A stretch of 17,319 nt of DNA from DAOTXL01 sp034434895 (GCA_034434895.1 DAOTYI010000275.1:1-17319); one strand, 5' to 3'; shown: positions 7,359-17,165, counted from the stretch's first letter. Notes: generated by a model from the sequence alone, not told the origin. Translations and numbers: made by a program.

Positions 7359-7630
7359 AAGCTACGGCGATTTTGCTGGCCCTGGCGGTGTTTATGCTGC
7401 TGGCAGGCGCCGTCCTGGCCACGAACGGATTGGCCATCCCCCGCCAGTTGATCGGCAGCGGCGGGGGATCGGTCCAGGATGGCGGCTTTGCCCTGCAGGG
7501 CAGCATCGGCCAGGCGGTGGCGGGCGGGGTCGATCGCGGATCGTTCAGGGTTGGCTCCGGCTTCTGGGCAGGGGCGGTGCGGGTTGAGCAGCGCATCTAC
7601 CTGCCGCTGATCCTGCGGAACGCATCCTGA
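7355..7630 (+). CDS. Small secreted protein with C-terminal IYLPLIL motif
   Basis: A 91-residue protein with a signal peptide (hydrophobic 4-21, cleavage near VLA at 20-22). The mature part, from GSGGGSVQDGGFALQGSIGQ (35-54) to VGSGFWAG (66-73), matches the recurrent 'SGGxxxLxGxIGQ...GFW' module of exported proteins, here in one copy. It ends with RIYLPLILRNAS (80-91). I recall similar YLPLxxR endings on exported Chloroflexota proteins, where they may be a sorting or anchoring signal. The start overlaps the upstream stop by 4 bp (ATGA) and has AGGGAGG upstream, so the two are co-translated and probably act at the same place outside the cell. Confidence 0.8.
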   Translation: MKATAILLALAVFMLLAGAVLATNGLAIPRQLIGSGGGSVQDGGFALQGSIGQAVAGGVDRGSFRVGSGFWAGAVRVEQRIYLPLILRNAS

Positions 7631-7658
7631 CGGCTTGGCGAAGAGATATGCTGGAGTG

Positions 7659-7701
7659 GAGGCTTTGGCCGGAATCTGGCTGTTTCGCCGGCTAAAGCCT
7701 C
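7659..7701. repeat. 14-bp hairpin after the secreted pair
   Basis: GAGGCTTTGGCCGG (7659-7672) pairs with CCGGCTAAAGCCTC (7688-7701), one G-T mismatch, 15-nt loop. It lies about 30 nt past the stop of the small secreted protein. No T-run follows, so it is either a non-canonical terminator/mRNA-end structure or another dispersed palindrome. Confidence 0.6.
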
Positions 7702-7719
7702 GACTTTGGCGGCCAAGGT

Positions 7720-7748
7720 TTGACCGCTGCAAATATGCTTGGTATAAT
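7720..7748 (+). promoter_or_regulatory. Promoter upstream of the antitoxin-like remnant
   Basis: TTGACC (7720-7725), 17-nt spacer, TGG then TATAAT (7743-7748). One of the strongest promoters in the window by consensus. It drives a short, apparently broken gene region. Confidence 0.75.
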
Positions 7749-7804
7749 CTCCTTGTTGGAAGACGAGTTTGCGTTGCCAAATTCAGCAAGAGGCAAGGCC
7801 AGAG

Positions 7805-8076
7805 ATGAGACACACAATCACTGTATCAGACCAGGTGTACAAAGGTCTCCAGCGCCAGGCTGCGCGTAGCCGCCAATTGCCGGAGACCCTGGCCGAGCGC
7901 TGGCTCACGCAACATCTGGACCTGGAACGCTACCCGGAACTGGTCTGGCGCGAGGGACCGGGCGGCTGGCGAGTGGGTATCAACTTGCACGTGCTTGCGA
8001 GGAGCAACGGGTCAACTCCATCCGGTTTCTGTCGGACTATGAGGCATCCAATCACTACAAGTTTCGAGGAGATTGA
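7805..8076 (+). pseudogene. Chimeric remnant: RHH-like N-terminus joined to a possible BrnT-like tail
   Basis: From the ATG at 7805, about 60 residues look genuine: TITVSDQVYKGLQRQAARSR then a second helix ending AERWLTQHL, a strand-helix-helix pattern like ribbon-helix-helix antitoxins, followed by ERYPELVWREGPGGWRVGI. After about 7984 the frame becomes low-complexity Arg/Ser-rich and runs to 8200, inside the 3' end of the opposite gene. In another frame, 7996-8076 reads CEEQRVNSIRFLSDYEASNHYKFRGD in two pieces: CEEQRVNSIRFLSD then YEASNHYKFRGD and a stop. This tail resembles the C-terminus of BrnT-type toxins (IRxxSxxxA...Y). I read this as a deletion joining two genes. It could also be an intact small gene of unknown family ending at 8200. 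Confidence 0.45.
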
Positions 8077-8171
8077 AAGACATAGAGAAACCACCGACTT
8101 TTCAGACCATCAAAGAGGCTGCCGACTGGGCCGAGACTCACGACACGGCCCCCTACGCTGTACAGCTTCCC

Positions 8172-10397
<2,226 letters not shown>

Positions 10398-10398
10398 T

Positions 10399-11235
10399 TT
10401 AACAGGTCAGGTGTCGCTCCAGCCAGGCCTCTACATCGGCCAGGACCCGCTCTTTGCCGATCTCATTGAACACCTCGTGGAAGAAGCCGTCGTACTCGAT
10501 CCGCTCTTTGTCGGCAAAGGTCACCCCGTCGAAAAAGCGGCGGCTGGCTTCCGGCGGGCATATCCGGTCGGCGCCGCCGTGGACCATGAGCAGTGGGAGC
10601 GACCAGCCGGCGGCGTGAGCCTGGGTCCATTCGACGGCAGCCGTGATCTCGGCGCCCAGGCGCGGTGTGCCTTTGCCGTGGACCAGCGGGTCGTGGAGAT
10701 AGGCGTCCACCACCGCCTGGTCGTGGGACAGGGCTGTGGCGTCCAGGCCCACATTCAGCGTAAAGCGGGGCCAGACCCGGGATAGAAGCCGGGCAAGCTG
10801 GAGCAGGAGCGGCGAGACGCCCGGCTGGCCCAACAACGCCCCCGACGCCACCACGCCGACCAGCCCTGAGGGGTCGTGCAGGGCATAGTTGAGCACGACC
10901 AGCCCCCCCTGGCTGTGGCCCAGCAAAAAGACCGGCAGCTCTGCCTCCTGGCGGTGGACCAGATCCAGGAAGGCCCGCACATCGGCCCGAACCTGGGCAA
11001 AGCTATCTATGTGCCCCCGCTGCCCCGGCGAGCGGCCATGCCCCCGTTGATCAAAGGCATACAGGGCGTATCCCCTGGGCACGAACCAATGGACCACGTT
11101 GCCATAGCGCCCGCTATGCTCGCCAAAGCCGTGGACCACGGCCAGAGCGGCCTGGGGTGCGGTTTCGGGCCGCCACCGCTGATAATAGAGTTCTGTACCG
11201 CCCTCTCCCTGGAACGTCCCTTCTGCGTGCTGCAT
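10399..11235 (-). CDS. Alpha/beta hydrolase, monoacylglycerol-lipase type
   Basis: A 278-residue serine hydrolase of the 'serine aminopeptidase S33 / Hydrolase_4' group that includes monoacylglycerol lipases and lysophospholipases. Visible features: oxyanion-region HGFGEHSGRY (35-44), FDQRGHGRSPG (61-71), nucleophile elbow GHSQGG (106-111) with Ser108, probable acid Asp223 in HGGADRICPP (219-228), and His253 in GFFHEVFNE (250-258). It has no signal peptide, so it is cytoplasmic. Probable substrates are monoacylglycerols or lysolipids; not proven. The ATG at 11233-11235 has AGGAGGAG just upstream. The gene leads a two-gene unit with rarA and shares a 137-bp divergent control region with the ABC-F gene. 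Confidence 0.88.
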   Translation of the reverse strand: MQHAEGTFQGEGGTELYYQRWRPETAPQAALAVVHGFGEHSGRYGNVVHWFVPRGYALYAFDQRGHGRSPGQRGHIDSFAQVRADVRAFLDLVHRQEAELPVFLLGHSQGGLVVLNYALHDPSGLVGVVASGALLGQPGVSPLLLQLARLLSRVWPRFTLNVGLDATALSHDQAVVDAYLHDPLVHGKGTPRLGAEITAAVEWTQAHAAGWSLPLLMVHGGADRICPPEASRRFFDGVTFADKERIEYDGFFHEVFNEIGKERVLADVEAWLERHLTC

Positions 11236-11265
11236 CTCTCCTCCTCAACCACCTTTGTTACCGAC

Positions 11266-11294
11266 ATTGTACCACGTTTGGAAGGGCATGGCAA
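11266..11294 (-). promoter_or_regulatory. Promoter of the hydrolase-rarA unit
   Basis: Minus strand: TTGCCA (11289-11294), 17-nt spacer, TGG then TACAAT (11266-11271). Expected start near 11259, leaving a leader of about 24 nt that contains the AGGAGG ribosome site. Confidence 0.72.
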
Positions 11295-11319
11295 GAGGCT
11301 GATTTCCCCCGGTTTGGAA

Positions 11320-11348
11320 TTGGTCGGTGCCGGACGCTGTGGTATAAT
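11320..11348 (+). promoter_or_regulatory. Promoter of the abcF-coaE run
   Basis: TTGGTC (11320-11325), 17-nt spacer, TGG then TATAAT (11343-11348). Expected start near 11355, leader about 18 nt. Divergent from the hydrolase promoter, with 25 bp between the two -35 boxes. Confidence 0.7.
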
Positions 11349-11372
11349 AGGATCTCTGGAGACAGAGGACCG

Positions 11373-13274
11373 ATGTCTATCGTCGTGGCGGACCGGATCG
11401 CCAAGTCATACGATCCGCAGGATCTGTTCTGGGATGTGTCGTGCAGCATCGCGCACGGCGACCGCATCGCCCTGGTGGGCCGTAACGGCACGGGCAAGAG
11501 CACCCTGCTGCGTATCCTGGCCGGGCTGGAGCCACCCACCAGCGGCCGGGTGCATCGCGCCAAAGGGTTGCGCATCGGCTTTCTGCCCCAAGAGGCGACG
11601 CTGGAGGGCGACCGCACCCTGTGGCAGGAGATGATGGCTGCCCTCGAACCGCTGCGTGCCCTGGAAGCCCGGCTCCACGAACTGGAGGCAGAGATGGCCG
11701 ATCCGGCCCGCGCCGCCACCGCGCTGGCAGCCTATGCCCCTCTCCGCGAACGGTTTGAACAGATGGGCGGCTACACCTACCAGGACCGGGCCAGACATGT
11801 GCTGATGGGCCTGGGCTTTCCGCCGTCGGAACATGACATGCCCCTGGCCCACCTCAGCGGCGGGCAAAAGACCCGGGCGTTGCTGGCCCGGCTGCTCCTG
11901 GAAGGGCCGGACCTCTTGCTGCTGGATGAGCCGACCAATCATCTGGACCTCCAGGCCATCGAGTGGCTTGAAGAGTACCTCAGCAGTTGGCCGGGTGCCG
12001 TGGTCATGGTCGCCCATGACCGTTACTTCCTGGACCGCACCGTCCACAAGGTCTGGGAACTGGCCTTCGGTGAATTGGAGGTCTATTCCGGCAACTACAG
12101 CCACTATGTCCGACAACGCCAGGAACGCTACGAACGGCGGCTGAAGGAGTATCAGGCCCAACAGGAGTTCATCGCCAGAGAGGAGGAGATTATCCGCCGC
12201 TTCATGGCCGGTCCGCTCACCCGACAGGCCCAGGGCCGCCTCAAGCGGCTGGAGCGCTTCAAACGGGACCAGATGCTGGACCGCCCGCGCCAGGAAAAGA
12301 GGATCGGGTTGCGCTTCCAGACCCCGTTGCGCAGCGGCGACAGGGTGGTCTGGAGCCAGGACCTGGTGGTGGGCTACGATCCGGCCCGGCCTCTGTTCCG
12401 CTGCCCCGACCTGGACCTGCGCCGGGGGGAGTGCGTGGCGGTGCTGGGGCCCAACGGCTGCGGCAAAACGACCTTCCTCAAGACGCTGCTGGGTCAGATC
12501 CAGCCGCTGGCCGGCTATGCCCGGTTGGGGGCCAGCCTCAAAATCGGGTACCTGGCCCAGGTACACACCGATCTGGATCCGAACCGGTGCGTGCTCGATG
12601 CCATCCTGGAAGTCAAGGAGCTGCCCTTGGGCGAGGCGCGCAGCTTTCTGGGGCGCTTTCTGTTCAGTGGCGACGATGTGTTCAAACGGATCGGCGATCT
12701 CTCCGGTGGAGAGCGGAGCCGCGTGGCCCTGGCCCGGCTGGTGCTGCAACGCCCCAACTTTTTGCTGCTCGACGAGCCGACCAACCACCTGGATATCGCC
12801 AGCCAGGAGGTGTTGGAGGAGGTGTTGGAGGAATTCACCGGCACCATCCTCCTGGTGACCCACGACCGCTATCTGGTGGACCGCCTGGCGAGCCGGTTGT
12901 GGATCATCCACCCGGAAAGCCGGGAACTGGAGCTGTTTGCCGGCCCCTGGTCCGAGTATGTCGCGGCGCGGGAACAGGCCGCGTCCCTGCCTGAATCCCG
13001 CCAATCGAAAGAAAAATCGTTTGAGGAGCAACGACAGGCCCGCCGTCAGGAGCAGCGCGCCCGGCGTGAGGAAGAGGCTCGTCGGCAGCAGGTGGCCGAA
13101 CTGGAGGCCGAGATCCATCGCCTGGAGGCGGAAAAGAGGGCGTTGGAGGAAGAGATCGCGGTTGCCAGTGCCGCCCGGCAGGCCATGCGGATCGTGGAAC
13201 TGGGCGCCCTCTACAACGAGCTGGAGAGGCAACTCCGTGCCCACTGGGACCGGTGGTCGGAGCTGGCCGGGTAA
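11373..13274 (+). CDS. ABC-F family ATPase (ribosome-associated type)
   Basis: A 633-residue soluble protein with two ABC ATPase domains and no membrane segments. Domain 1: Walker A GRNGTGKS (36-43), signature LSGGQ (161-165), LLLLDEPTNHLD (181-192). Domain 2: Walker A GPNGCGKT (359-366), signature LSGGE (443-447), FLLLDEPTNHLD (463-474). The linker at 240-315 is basic and helical, as in the P-site tRNA interaction motif. The C-terminus (about 545-633) is a strongly charged coiled coil, like Uup. ABC-F proteins act on ribosomes as translation factors or, in some lineages, confer antibiotic protection. The paralogue type cannot be fixed by eye; a Uup-like housekeeping role is more likely than resistance. 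The ATG at 11373 follows the promoter and a GAGGA ribosome site; upstream in-frame starts lie before the promoter. Confidence 0.9.
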   Translation: MSIVVADRIAKSYDPQDLFWDVSCSIAHGDRIALVGRNGTGKSTLLRILAGLEPPTSGRVHRAKGLRIGFLPQEATLEGDRTLWQEMMAALEPLRALEARLHELEAEMADPARAATALAAYAPLRERFEQMGGYTYQDRARHVLMGLGFPPSEHDMPLAHLSGGQKTRALLARLLLEGPDLLLLDEPTNHLDLQAIEWLEEYLSSWPGAVVMVAHDRYFLDRTVHKVWELAFGELEVYSGNYSHYVRQRQERYERRLKEYQAQQEFIAREEEIIRRFMAGPLTRQAQGRLKRLERFKRDQMLDRPRQEKRIGLRFQTPLRSGDRVVWSQDLVVGYDPARPLFRCPDLDLRRGECVAVLGPNGCGKTTFLKTLLGQIQPLAGYARLGASLKIGYLAQVHTDLDPNRCVLDAILEVKELPLGEARSFLGRFLFSGDDVFKRIGDLSGGERSRVALARLVLQRPNFLLLDEPTNHLDIASQEVLEEVLEEFTGTILLVTHDRYLVDRLASRLWIIHPESRELELFAGPWSEYVAAREQAASLPESRQSKEKSFEEQRQARRQEQRARREEEARRQQVAELEAEIHRLEAEKRALEEEIAVASAARQAMRIVELGALYNELERQLRAHWDRWSELAG

Positions 13275-13283
13275 TCGCTGGAG

Positions 13284-13892
13284 ATGCAACTTCCTTTTCT
13301 CATCGGATTGACGGGGAATATTGCCACCGGCAAGAGTGAAGTGGCGCGATTGCTGAGCGAGCTGGGGGCGCAGGTGATTGACGCCGACCTGGTGGCCCAC
13401 CAGGTAATGCAGCCCGGCGGTCCGGCCTATGACGCGGTCATCGCCGCGTTCGGCCCCGACATCCTGGCCGCCGACGGCACGGTTGACCGTGCCCGGTTGG
13501 GGGCCATCGTCTTCCGCGACCCGGCGGCGCTGCGGCGGCTGGAGGCGGCCGTCCACCCGGCCGTCATCGCCGAAGTGGACCGACGCATCGCCCAGGCTTC
13601 GGCGGCGGTGGTCGTGGTGGAGGCGATCAAACTGATCGAGGCGGGGATGCACCGCACCTATGATGCGCTATGGGTGGTGACCGCTCCTCGCCCGGTGCAG
13701 ATTGCCCGGCTGATGGCGACGCGGCATCTGAGCGCCGAGGAGGCCGCCTTGCGGGTGGATGCCCAGCCGCCCCAGGAGGAAAAGGCCGCCCTGGCCGATG
13801 TGGTGATTGTCAACGACGGCAACCGGGAGCAACTGCGAGAGAGGGTAGAGGCAGCATGGAGACAGATTCAGGGAGGTCAAGGGGCGTTTTGA
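13284..13892 (+). CDS. coaE: Dephospho-CoA kinase
   Basis: A 202-residue CoaE, which phosphorylates the ribose 3'-OH of dephospho-CoA with ATP in the last step of CoA synthesis. P-loop GLTGNIATGKS (8-18), substrate-binding VIDAD (31-35), HP at 91-92, and RVDAQPPQEEK (157-167) matching the family R..xQ..xxxK region. The usual DVPLLFE segment is VVEAIKLIEAG (111-121), a variant. Length is normal. It starts 9 nt after the ABC-F stop with GGAG overlapping the spacer, so it is in the same operon. Confidence 0.93.
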   Translation: MQLPFLIGLTGNIATGKSEVARLLSELGAQVIDADLVAHQVMQPGGPAYDAVIAAFGPDILAADGTVDRARLGAIVFRDPAALRRLEAAVHPAVIAEVDRRIAQASAAVVVVEAIKLIEAGMHRTYDALWVVTAPRPVQIARLMATRHLSAEEAALRVDAQPPQEEKAALADVVIVNDGNREQLRERVEAAWRQIQGGQGAF

Positions 13893-13896
13893 CAGC

Positions 13897-13920
13897 AGGG
13901 CAACTGCGAGCAGTCGCCCT
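13897..13920. repeat. 11-bp hairpin between coaE and the GNAT-like gene
   Basis: AGGGCAACTGC (13897-13907) and GCAGTCGCCCT (13910-13920) pair with one mismatch and a 2-nt loop, starting 4 nt after the coaE stop. No T-run. May attenuate or stabilise the operon transcript, or be another dispersed palindrome. Confidence 0.55.
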
Positions 13921-13938
13921 ACATTCGGAGCGTGAGCG

Positions 13939-14511
13939 ATGAGCGAGACAGAGACTCAGGTCCAGCGGATGGTTGACCGCCTGGAGAAGGGTAGTGCGGA
14001 ACCGGCCCCCTCCCCTGGCGCCGGCTTTGTGGTGCGGCGGGCGAGACGAGAAGACATCCCGGCTATCGTGGCCCTGGTGCGCAAGGCCACCCGCGCCAAA
14101 ACCGGTGTGGATCAGGCCGGGGTGATGGACTGGCTGTTCGGCAAGGGGGTGGTGGTGGCCATGCAGGGCCAGACGGCGGTGGGCGTGGCCGCCTGGCAGG
14201 CCGAAAACCTGCTGTCGGTCACCGACGTGTTCTATGTCGCCCCGGCCCGACTGCTGACCGAGGTCGGTGCAGCGTTGCTGGCCGCCATCGAAGCGGAGGC
14301 TAACGTGTTGATGTGCGAAGCCAATGTCTTGCTGCTGCCACCGGGGACCTCCCGGACCACGCGCACCTTTCTCCACAAACAGGGCTACGAACCCCGGTCA
14401 TTCGGAGAACTGCACCGCATCTGGCGGGAGGTACTGAGCGACTGGGTCTCCGAAGTTTCGGAGTTGATGGTCAAGCGGCTGCGGGAAAAGATGGTCATGG
14501 CACCGATCTAG
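13939..14511 (+). CDS. Divergent GNAT-like acetyltransferase
   Basis: A 190-residue protein, N-terminal 25 residues polar and probably disordered. From residue 30, FVVRRARREDIPAIVALVRK (30-49) is a typical GNAT start, followed by VVVAMQGQTAVGVAAWQ (71-87), VTDVFYVAP (94-102) as the central strands, and FLHKQGYEPRSF (144-155) matching motif B. The acetyl-CoA loop (R/Q)xxGxG is not visible; LLTEVGAALL (105-114) occupies its place, so CoA binding may be weak or lost. A helical C-terminal tail follows (160-185). It begins 46 nt after coaE with GGAG upstream, same strand. Substrate unknown. Confidence 0.68.
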   Translation: MSETETQVQRMVDRLEKGSAEPAPSPGAGFVVRRARREDIPAIVALVRKATRAKTGVDQAGVMDWLFGKGVVVAMQGQTAVGVAAWQAENLLSVTDVFYVAPARLLTEVGAALLAAIEAEANVLMCEANVLLLPPGTSRTTRTFLHKQGYEPRSFGELHRIWREVLSDWVSEVSELMVKRLREKMVMAPI

Positions 14512-14516
14512 GAGGC

Positions 14517-14614
14517 TGCTGAAAAAGTCCCGGGTTGCACCGCAGAAGCCGCCGAGTTCTTTATGATTTCTCTGCGCTCTCCGCGCCCGGCGGTGAAAAA
14601 AGAGGGTTTCAGCA
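14517..14614. mobile_element. MITE-like 98-bp element
   Basis: The segment is bounded by inverted ends TGCTGAAA (14517-14524) and TTTCAGCA (14607-14614), and GGCTGC/GCAGCC lie just outside. No coding capacity. It holds the 18-nt sequence also found at 2316-2333. The ends GGCTGCTGAAAAAGTCC resemble terminal repeats of some insertion sequences, from memory. No clear target duplication was seen. It sits in the operon gap between the GNAT-like gene and the small membrane protein. Confidence 0.4.
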
Positions 14615-14640
14615 CACTCCCGGCAGCCTGGAGGAGGAGC

Positions 14641-14847
14641 ATGGGCATGTCACTGAAGGACTGGGCGGGCCGTCACCCGCGATTGGTCATGTGGGCTGTG
14701 CTGGCCGTGGGGATGGTGATCATCCTGATCTTCTCGGCCCGAGATGTCGGATTGCTGGCCGGACAGTGGGCGGCGTTGATCGTGGCCACGATCCTGCTGG
14801 CCGGCCTGTGTGTGTGGATCATCGGCTGGGACGGCGAGGAAGAGTAG
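14641..14847 (+). CDS. Small two-helix membrane protein, unknown function
   Basis: A 68-residue protein. Residues 1-14 are basic and cytoplasmic-like; transmembrane helices lie at about 16-33 (VMWAVLAVGMVIILIFSA) and 42-62 (GQWAALIVATILLAGLCVWI), joined by a short loop, with an acidic end DGEEE. The ATG at 14641 has GGAGGAGGA 3-11 nt upstream, stronger than any earlier start. It follows the GNAT-like gene by 129 bp and converges on the AOR gene. I do not recognise a family. Confidence 0.65.
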   Translation: MGMSLKDWAGRHPRLVMWAVLAVGMVIILIFSARDVGLLAGQWAALIVATILLAGLCVWIIGWDGEEE

Positions 14848-14902
14848 AAGGTATTTGTTTAGCGCAGAACTCTCTTTCCTCATGGCCGATCCGGATCGGG
14901 AC

Positions 14903-16657
14903 TCAGCCGGCTGCCGTCCGCCGTGACCGGTAAATCTCCAGCAACCGCGCCACCCGCTCCGGCTTCAGTCGCCCACGGGGCGTCGGTGTTTCGTAAAAGC
15001 GGTGGGGCACCTCCTCCGGCCGGGCCTGGAAGCCCAGCCGCTCCCGCAGCCGCACCCGTTCCCAGTAGACCCGCTCGCCCATCGCCTGCAGGTCGGCGGC
15101 GCTGCGCTGGATGCCCACGCTGGCCAGCGCCTGGCTGATCGTCTCCAGGTCATAGACTCCCCGGGCAAAGAGGCAGATGGCCAGGCTGGTCTGCACGATC
15201 CGCTCCGCCTCGTCGGCAATCATGCGGGAGATGATCGCCTCGTCGGTGTAGGGGTCCAGCTTCTGGTCAATGGCATAGCCGGCGTTGTCCAGGTGGGAAT
15301 GGCGTGCCCCCAGCAGGTGGCCCAGCACATGGGCGTAGCCGGTCCAGTAGCCGGCGATCCCCTGTCCGCCGACCGCGGCCACGAAATCGGCGCCGCCCAG
15401 GTGCCGCGCCGCCGCCACCTCGCCCTGGGCCAGCCAGCGCCCCACCTCCGTGTCGCCGCGGACGATGGCCGCCACGGCCTGGGCGTAGCGTTCGGCGTCG
15501 CCCCAGCGCAGGTCCAGGCCGCCGAATTGCTCCGGCTCAAGCAGGCCACGCTCCAACGCCTCGGTGGTCCAGGCCAGAGCCGTGCCGCAGGAGATCGCAT
15601 CCATCCCGGCCCGGTCTATCTCTTCAATGAGGCGCAAGATGTCGGACCGGTTGCCCACGCCCAACAGGGAGCCAACGGCATAGATCAGCTCGTGATCGTA
15701 GGCCACCAGCGTGGATTCGTACTCCCAGCCGGGGGCAAAGGGTCGCCGGTAGAGGGCCACATGGATGCAGCCGATCTGGCAGCCGGCACAGGCCCGCTTG
15801 GTGATCAGCTCGTTTTCGGCAAAAGCCTCGCCGCCGATCTCGTCGGCCTCGCCGAAATAGCCCTGGCGCAGGTTGAAACTGGGCAGCGCTCCCAACTCGT
15901 TCAACGGTATGACATTGGCCGGAGTGCCCAGTTCGTGATACTTTTTCATGGCGTCGGTGTGCAACACCCGGTCGTAGATGTCGGCGTAGGTCCTCTTGTA
16001 GGCGCGGCTATCGGCCGGCAGGGCCAGATGCTTCTGGCCGATGACGGCGATGGCTTTTAGTTTTTTGCTGCCAAACACCGCCCCCAGCCCCAACCGTCCA
16101 AAGTGGCGGAAGGTGTCCACGTTGACGTTGGCAAAGCGGACCCCCTGCTCGCCGGCCGGACCGATACGGATGATGCTGCGATGGCCGGCCCCTGCGATCT
16201 GATTGCGGATGACGCGGCCGGTCTCGATCACATCCATGCCGACCATCGCCTCGGCCGGGCGGACCTCGCCGGAGCCCTTTTCACCGTCAATGAGCAGGTA
16301 GACCGGCCGCCTGGCCGCTCCGGTGATGACCAGCGCGTCATAGCCGGCGTAGCGCAACGCCGAGGCCAACCGTCCTCCGGCGTGGCTCTCGCCATATTCA
16401 CCGGTCAGCGGCGAACGAAAGGTGGCCACCGTCTTGGTCACCACCGGAAAGATCGTTGTCAGCGGACCGATGGCAAACACAACCGGCTGATCGGGCGCCA
16501 GGGCATCCTGATCGTCGTGGACCAGCTCATCCAGCAGCCGGACCGCCACCCCCGTCCCACCCAGATAGTCGTGGAACAGGTCGGCCCGGTCCTCGACGCG
16601 GCTCTCCCCCGTGGTCAGGTCTACATGGAGGATGCGGATGAGTTCCTGGTTGAGCAT
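14903..16657 (-). CDS. Aldehyde:ferredoxin oxidoreductase (tungsten/molybdenum), large subunit
   Basis: A 584-residue member of the AOR family, which oxidises aldehydes to carboxylic acids (or the reverse) with a tungsto- or molybdo-bis-pterin and a [4Fe-4S] cluster, passing electrons to ferredoxin. N-terminal LHVDLTTGE (10-18) and YLGGTGVAVRLL (31-42), first pterin-binding region SPLTGEYGESHAGGR (82-96), second GLGAVFGSKKLKAI (190-203). Cluster ligands Cys290, Cys293, Cys297 and Cys495 are all present. Length fits the family (about 580-620). It is closer to the bacterial AorB-type proteins that pair with a multi-cluster ferredoxin than to stand-alone archaeal AOR, judged by context. The start ATG (16655-16657) shares one base with the ferredoxin stop (TGATG) and has GGAGGTGA upstream. 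The specific aldehyde is not predictable. No cofactor-synthesis gene is nearby. Confidence 0.92.
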   Translation of the reverse strand: MLNQELIRILHVDLTTGESRVEDRADLFHDYLGGTGVAVRLLDELVHDDQDALAPDQPVVFAIGPLTTIFPVVTKTVATFRSPLTGEYGESHAGGRLASALRYAGYDALVITGAARRPVYLLIDGEKGSGEVRPAEAMVGMDVIETGRVIRNQIAGAGHRSIIRIGPAGEQGVRFANVNVDTFRHFGRLGLGAVFGSKKLKAIAVIGQKHLALPADSRAYKRTYADIYDRVLHTDAMKKYHELGTPANVIPLNELGALPSFNLRQGYFGEADEIGGEAFAENELITKRACAGCQIGCIHVALYRRPFAPGWEYESTLVAYDHELIYAVGSLLGVGNRSDILRLIEEIDRAGMDAISCGTALAWTTEALERGLLEPEQFGGLDLRWGDAERYAQAVAAIVRGDTEVGRWLAQGEVAAARHLGGADFVAAVGGQGIAGYWTGYAHVLGHLLGARHSHLDNAGYAIDQKLDPYTDEAIISRMIADEAERIVQTSLAICLFARGVYDLETISQALASVGIQRSAADLQAMGERVYWERVRLRERLGFQARPEEVPHRFYETPTPRGRLKPERVARLLEIYRSRRTAAG

Positions 16658-17076
16658 CACTTCACCTCCACTTCGACCATTTCCAGGCAATCGTGGGGGC
16701 AAAAGCGCACACACTGCCCGCAAAAGATGCACACAATCGGCCGGTCCTCCTCCTGATCCCAACCGATGACCTGAATCGGGCAGGCCTCCACGCACCTGTG
16801 ACAGCCGATGCACTCGGCCTTGCGGTAGGTCATGCCCCGGCCGCCGGCGCGGGAAGTCAGGGCATCGGTAGGACAGGCCTCGACGCAGGGCGCTGGCTCA
16901 GCGCAGGCGGTGCAGATGTCTGCTGCCATGCGGCCCATCACCCCACCTGTGCTGCGGATCTGGATGGCGCTCTTGTGAGGCGAAAAGCTGCCATAAATCA
17001 TGCGGGCGCAGGCCAACATACACGACTCGCAGCCGATACAACGGGCCATGCGCGGGGCGGTCAAGATCCTGGGCAT
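16657..17076 (-). CDS. Four-cluster [4Fe-4S] ferredoxin, AOR small subunit
   Basis: A 139-residue cytoplasmic electron-transfer protein. Sixteen cysteines form four [4Fe-4S] sites: Cys13/16/19/23, Cys55/58/64/68, Cys89/92/95/99 and Cys116/119/122/126, with CP following the ends of several. The pattern is like HycB/DMSO-reductase iron-sulphur subunits and AorA-type subunits. Overlap with the AOR gene (TGATG) makes it the likely electron acceptor of AOR. No flavoprotein (AorC-like) follows, so the final acceptor is not in the window. Start: the ATG at 17074-17076 has AGGACAGGA upstream; an earlier in-frame ATG at 17115 lacks a ribosome site and adds 13 charged residues. No convincing promoter was found. 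Confidence 0.88.
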   Translation of the reverse strand: MPRILTAPRMARCIGCESCMLACARMIYGSFSPHKSAIQIRSTGGVMGRMAADICTACAEPAPCVEACPTDALTSRAGGRGMTYRKAECIGCHRCVEACPIQVIGWDQEEDRPIVCIFCGQCVRFCPHDCLEMVEVEVK

Positions 17077-17165
17077 ATTCCTGTCCTTTCTGGAACCGTT
17101 TTTATCCTCGACCATGTGAAGTCAACATCAATGACGGTCAAGATGGACCTCACCCCATCCCCCAA

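Noticed and set aside
11406..13652. Long open frame of 748 codons on the minus strand
   Set aside because: Antisense to the ABC-F and coaE genes; composition is low-complexity and the opposite strand carries complete ABC motifs.
14886..14899. Perfect 14-bp palindrome CCGATCCGGATCGG
   Set aside because: Between convergent genes, but with no loop or T-run; too short to call a terminator or operator.
17090..17150. TTGACC, TTGACT and TTGATG boxes upstream of the ferredoxin gene
   Set aside because: None has a -10 box at 16-18 nt that matches the promoter pattern seen elsewhere; best candidates are GGATAA/GATAAA at 18-19 nt.
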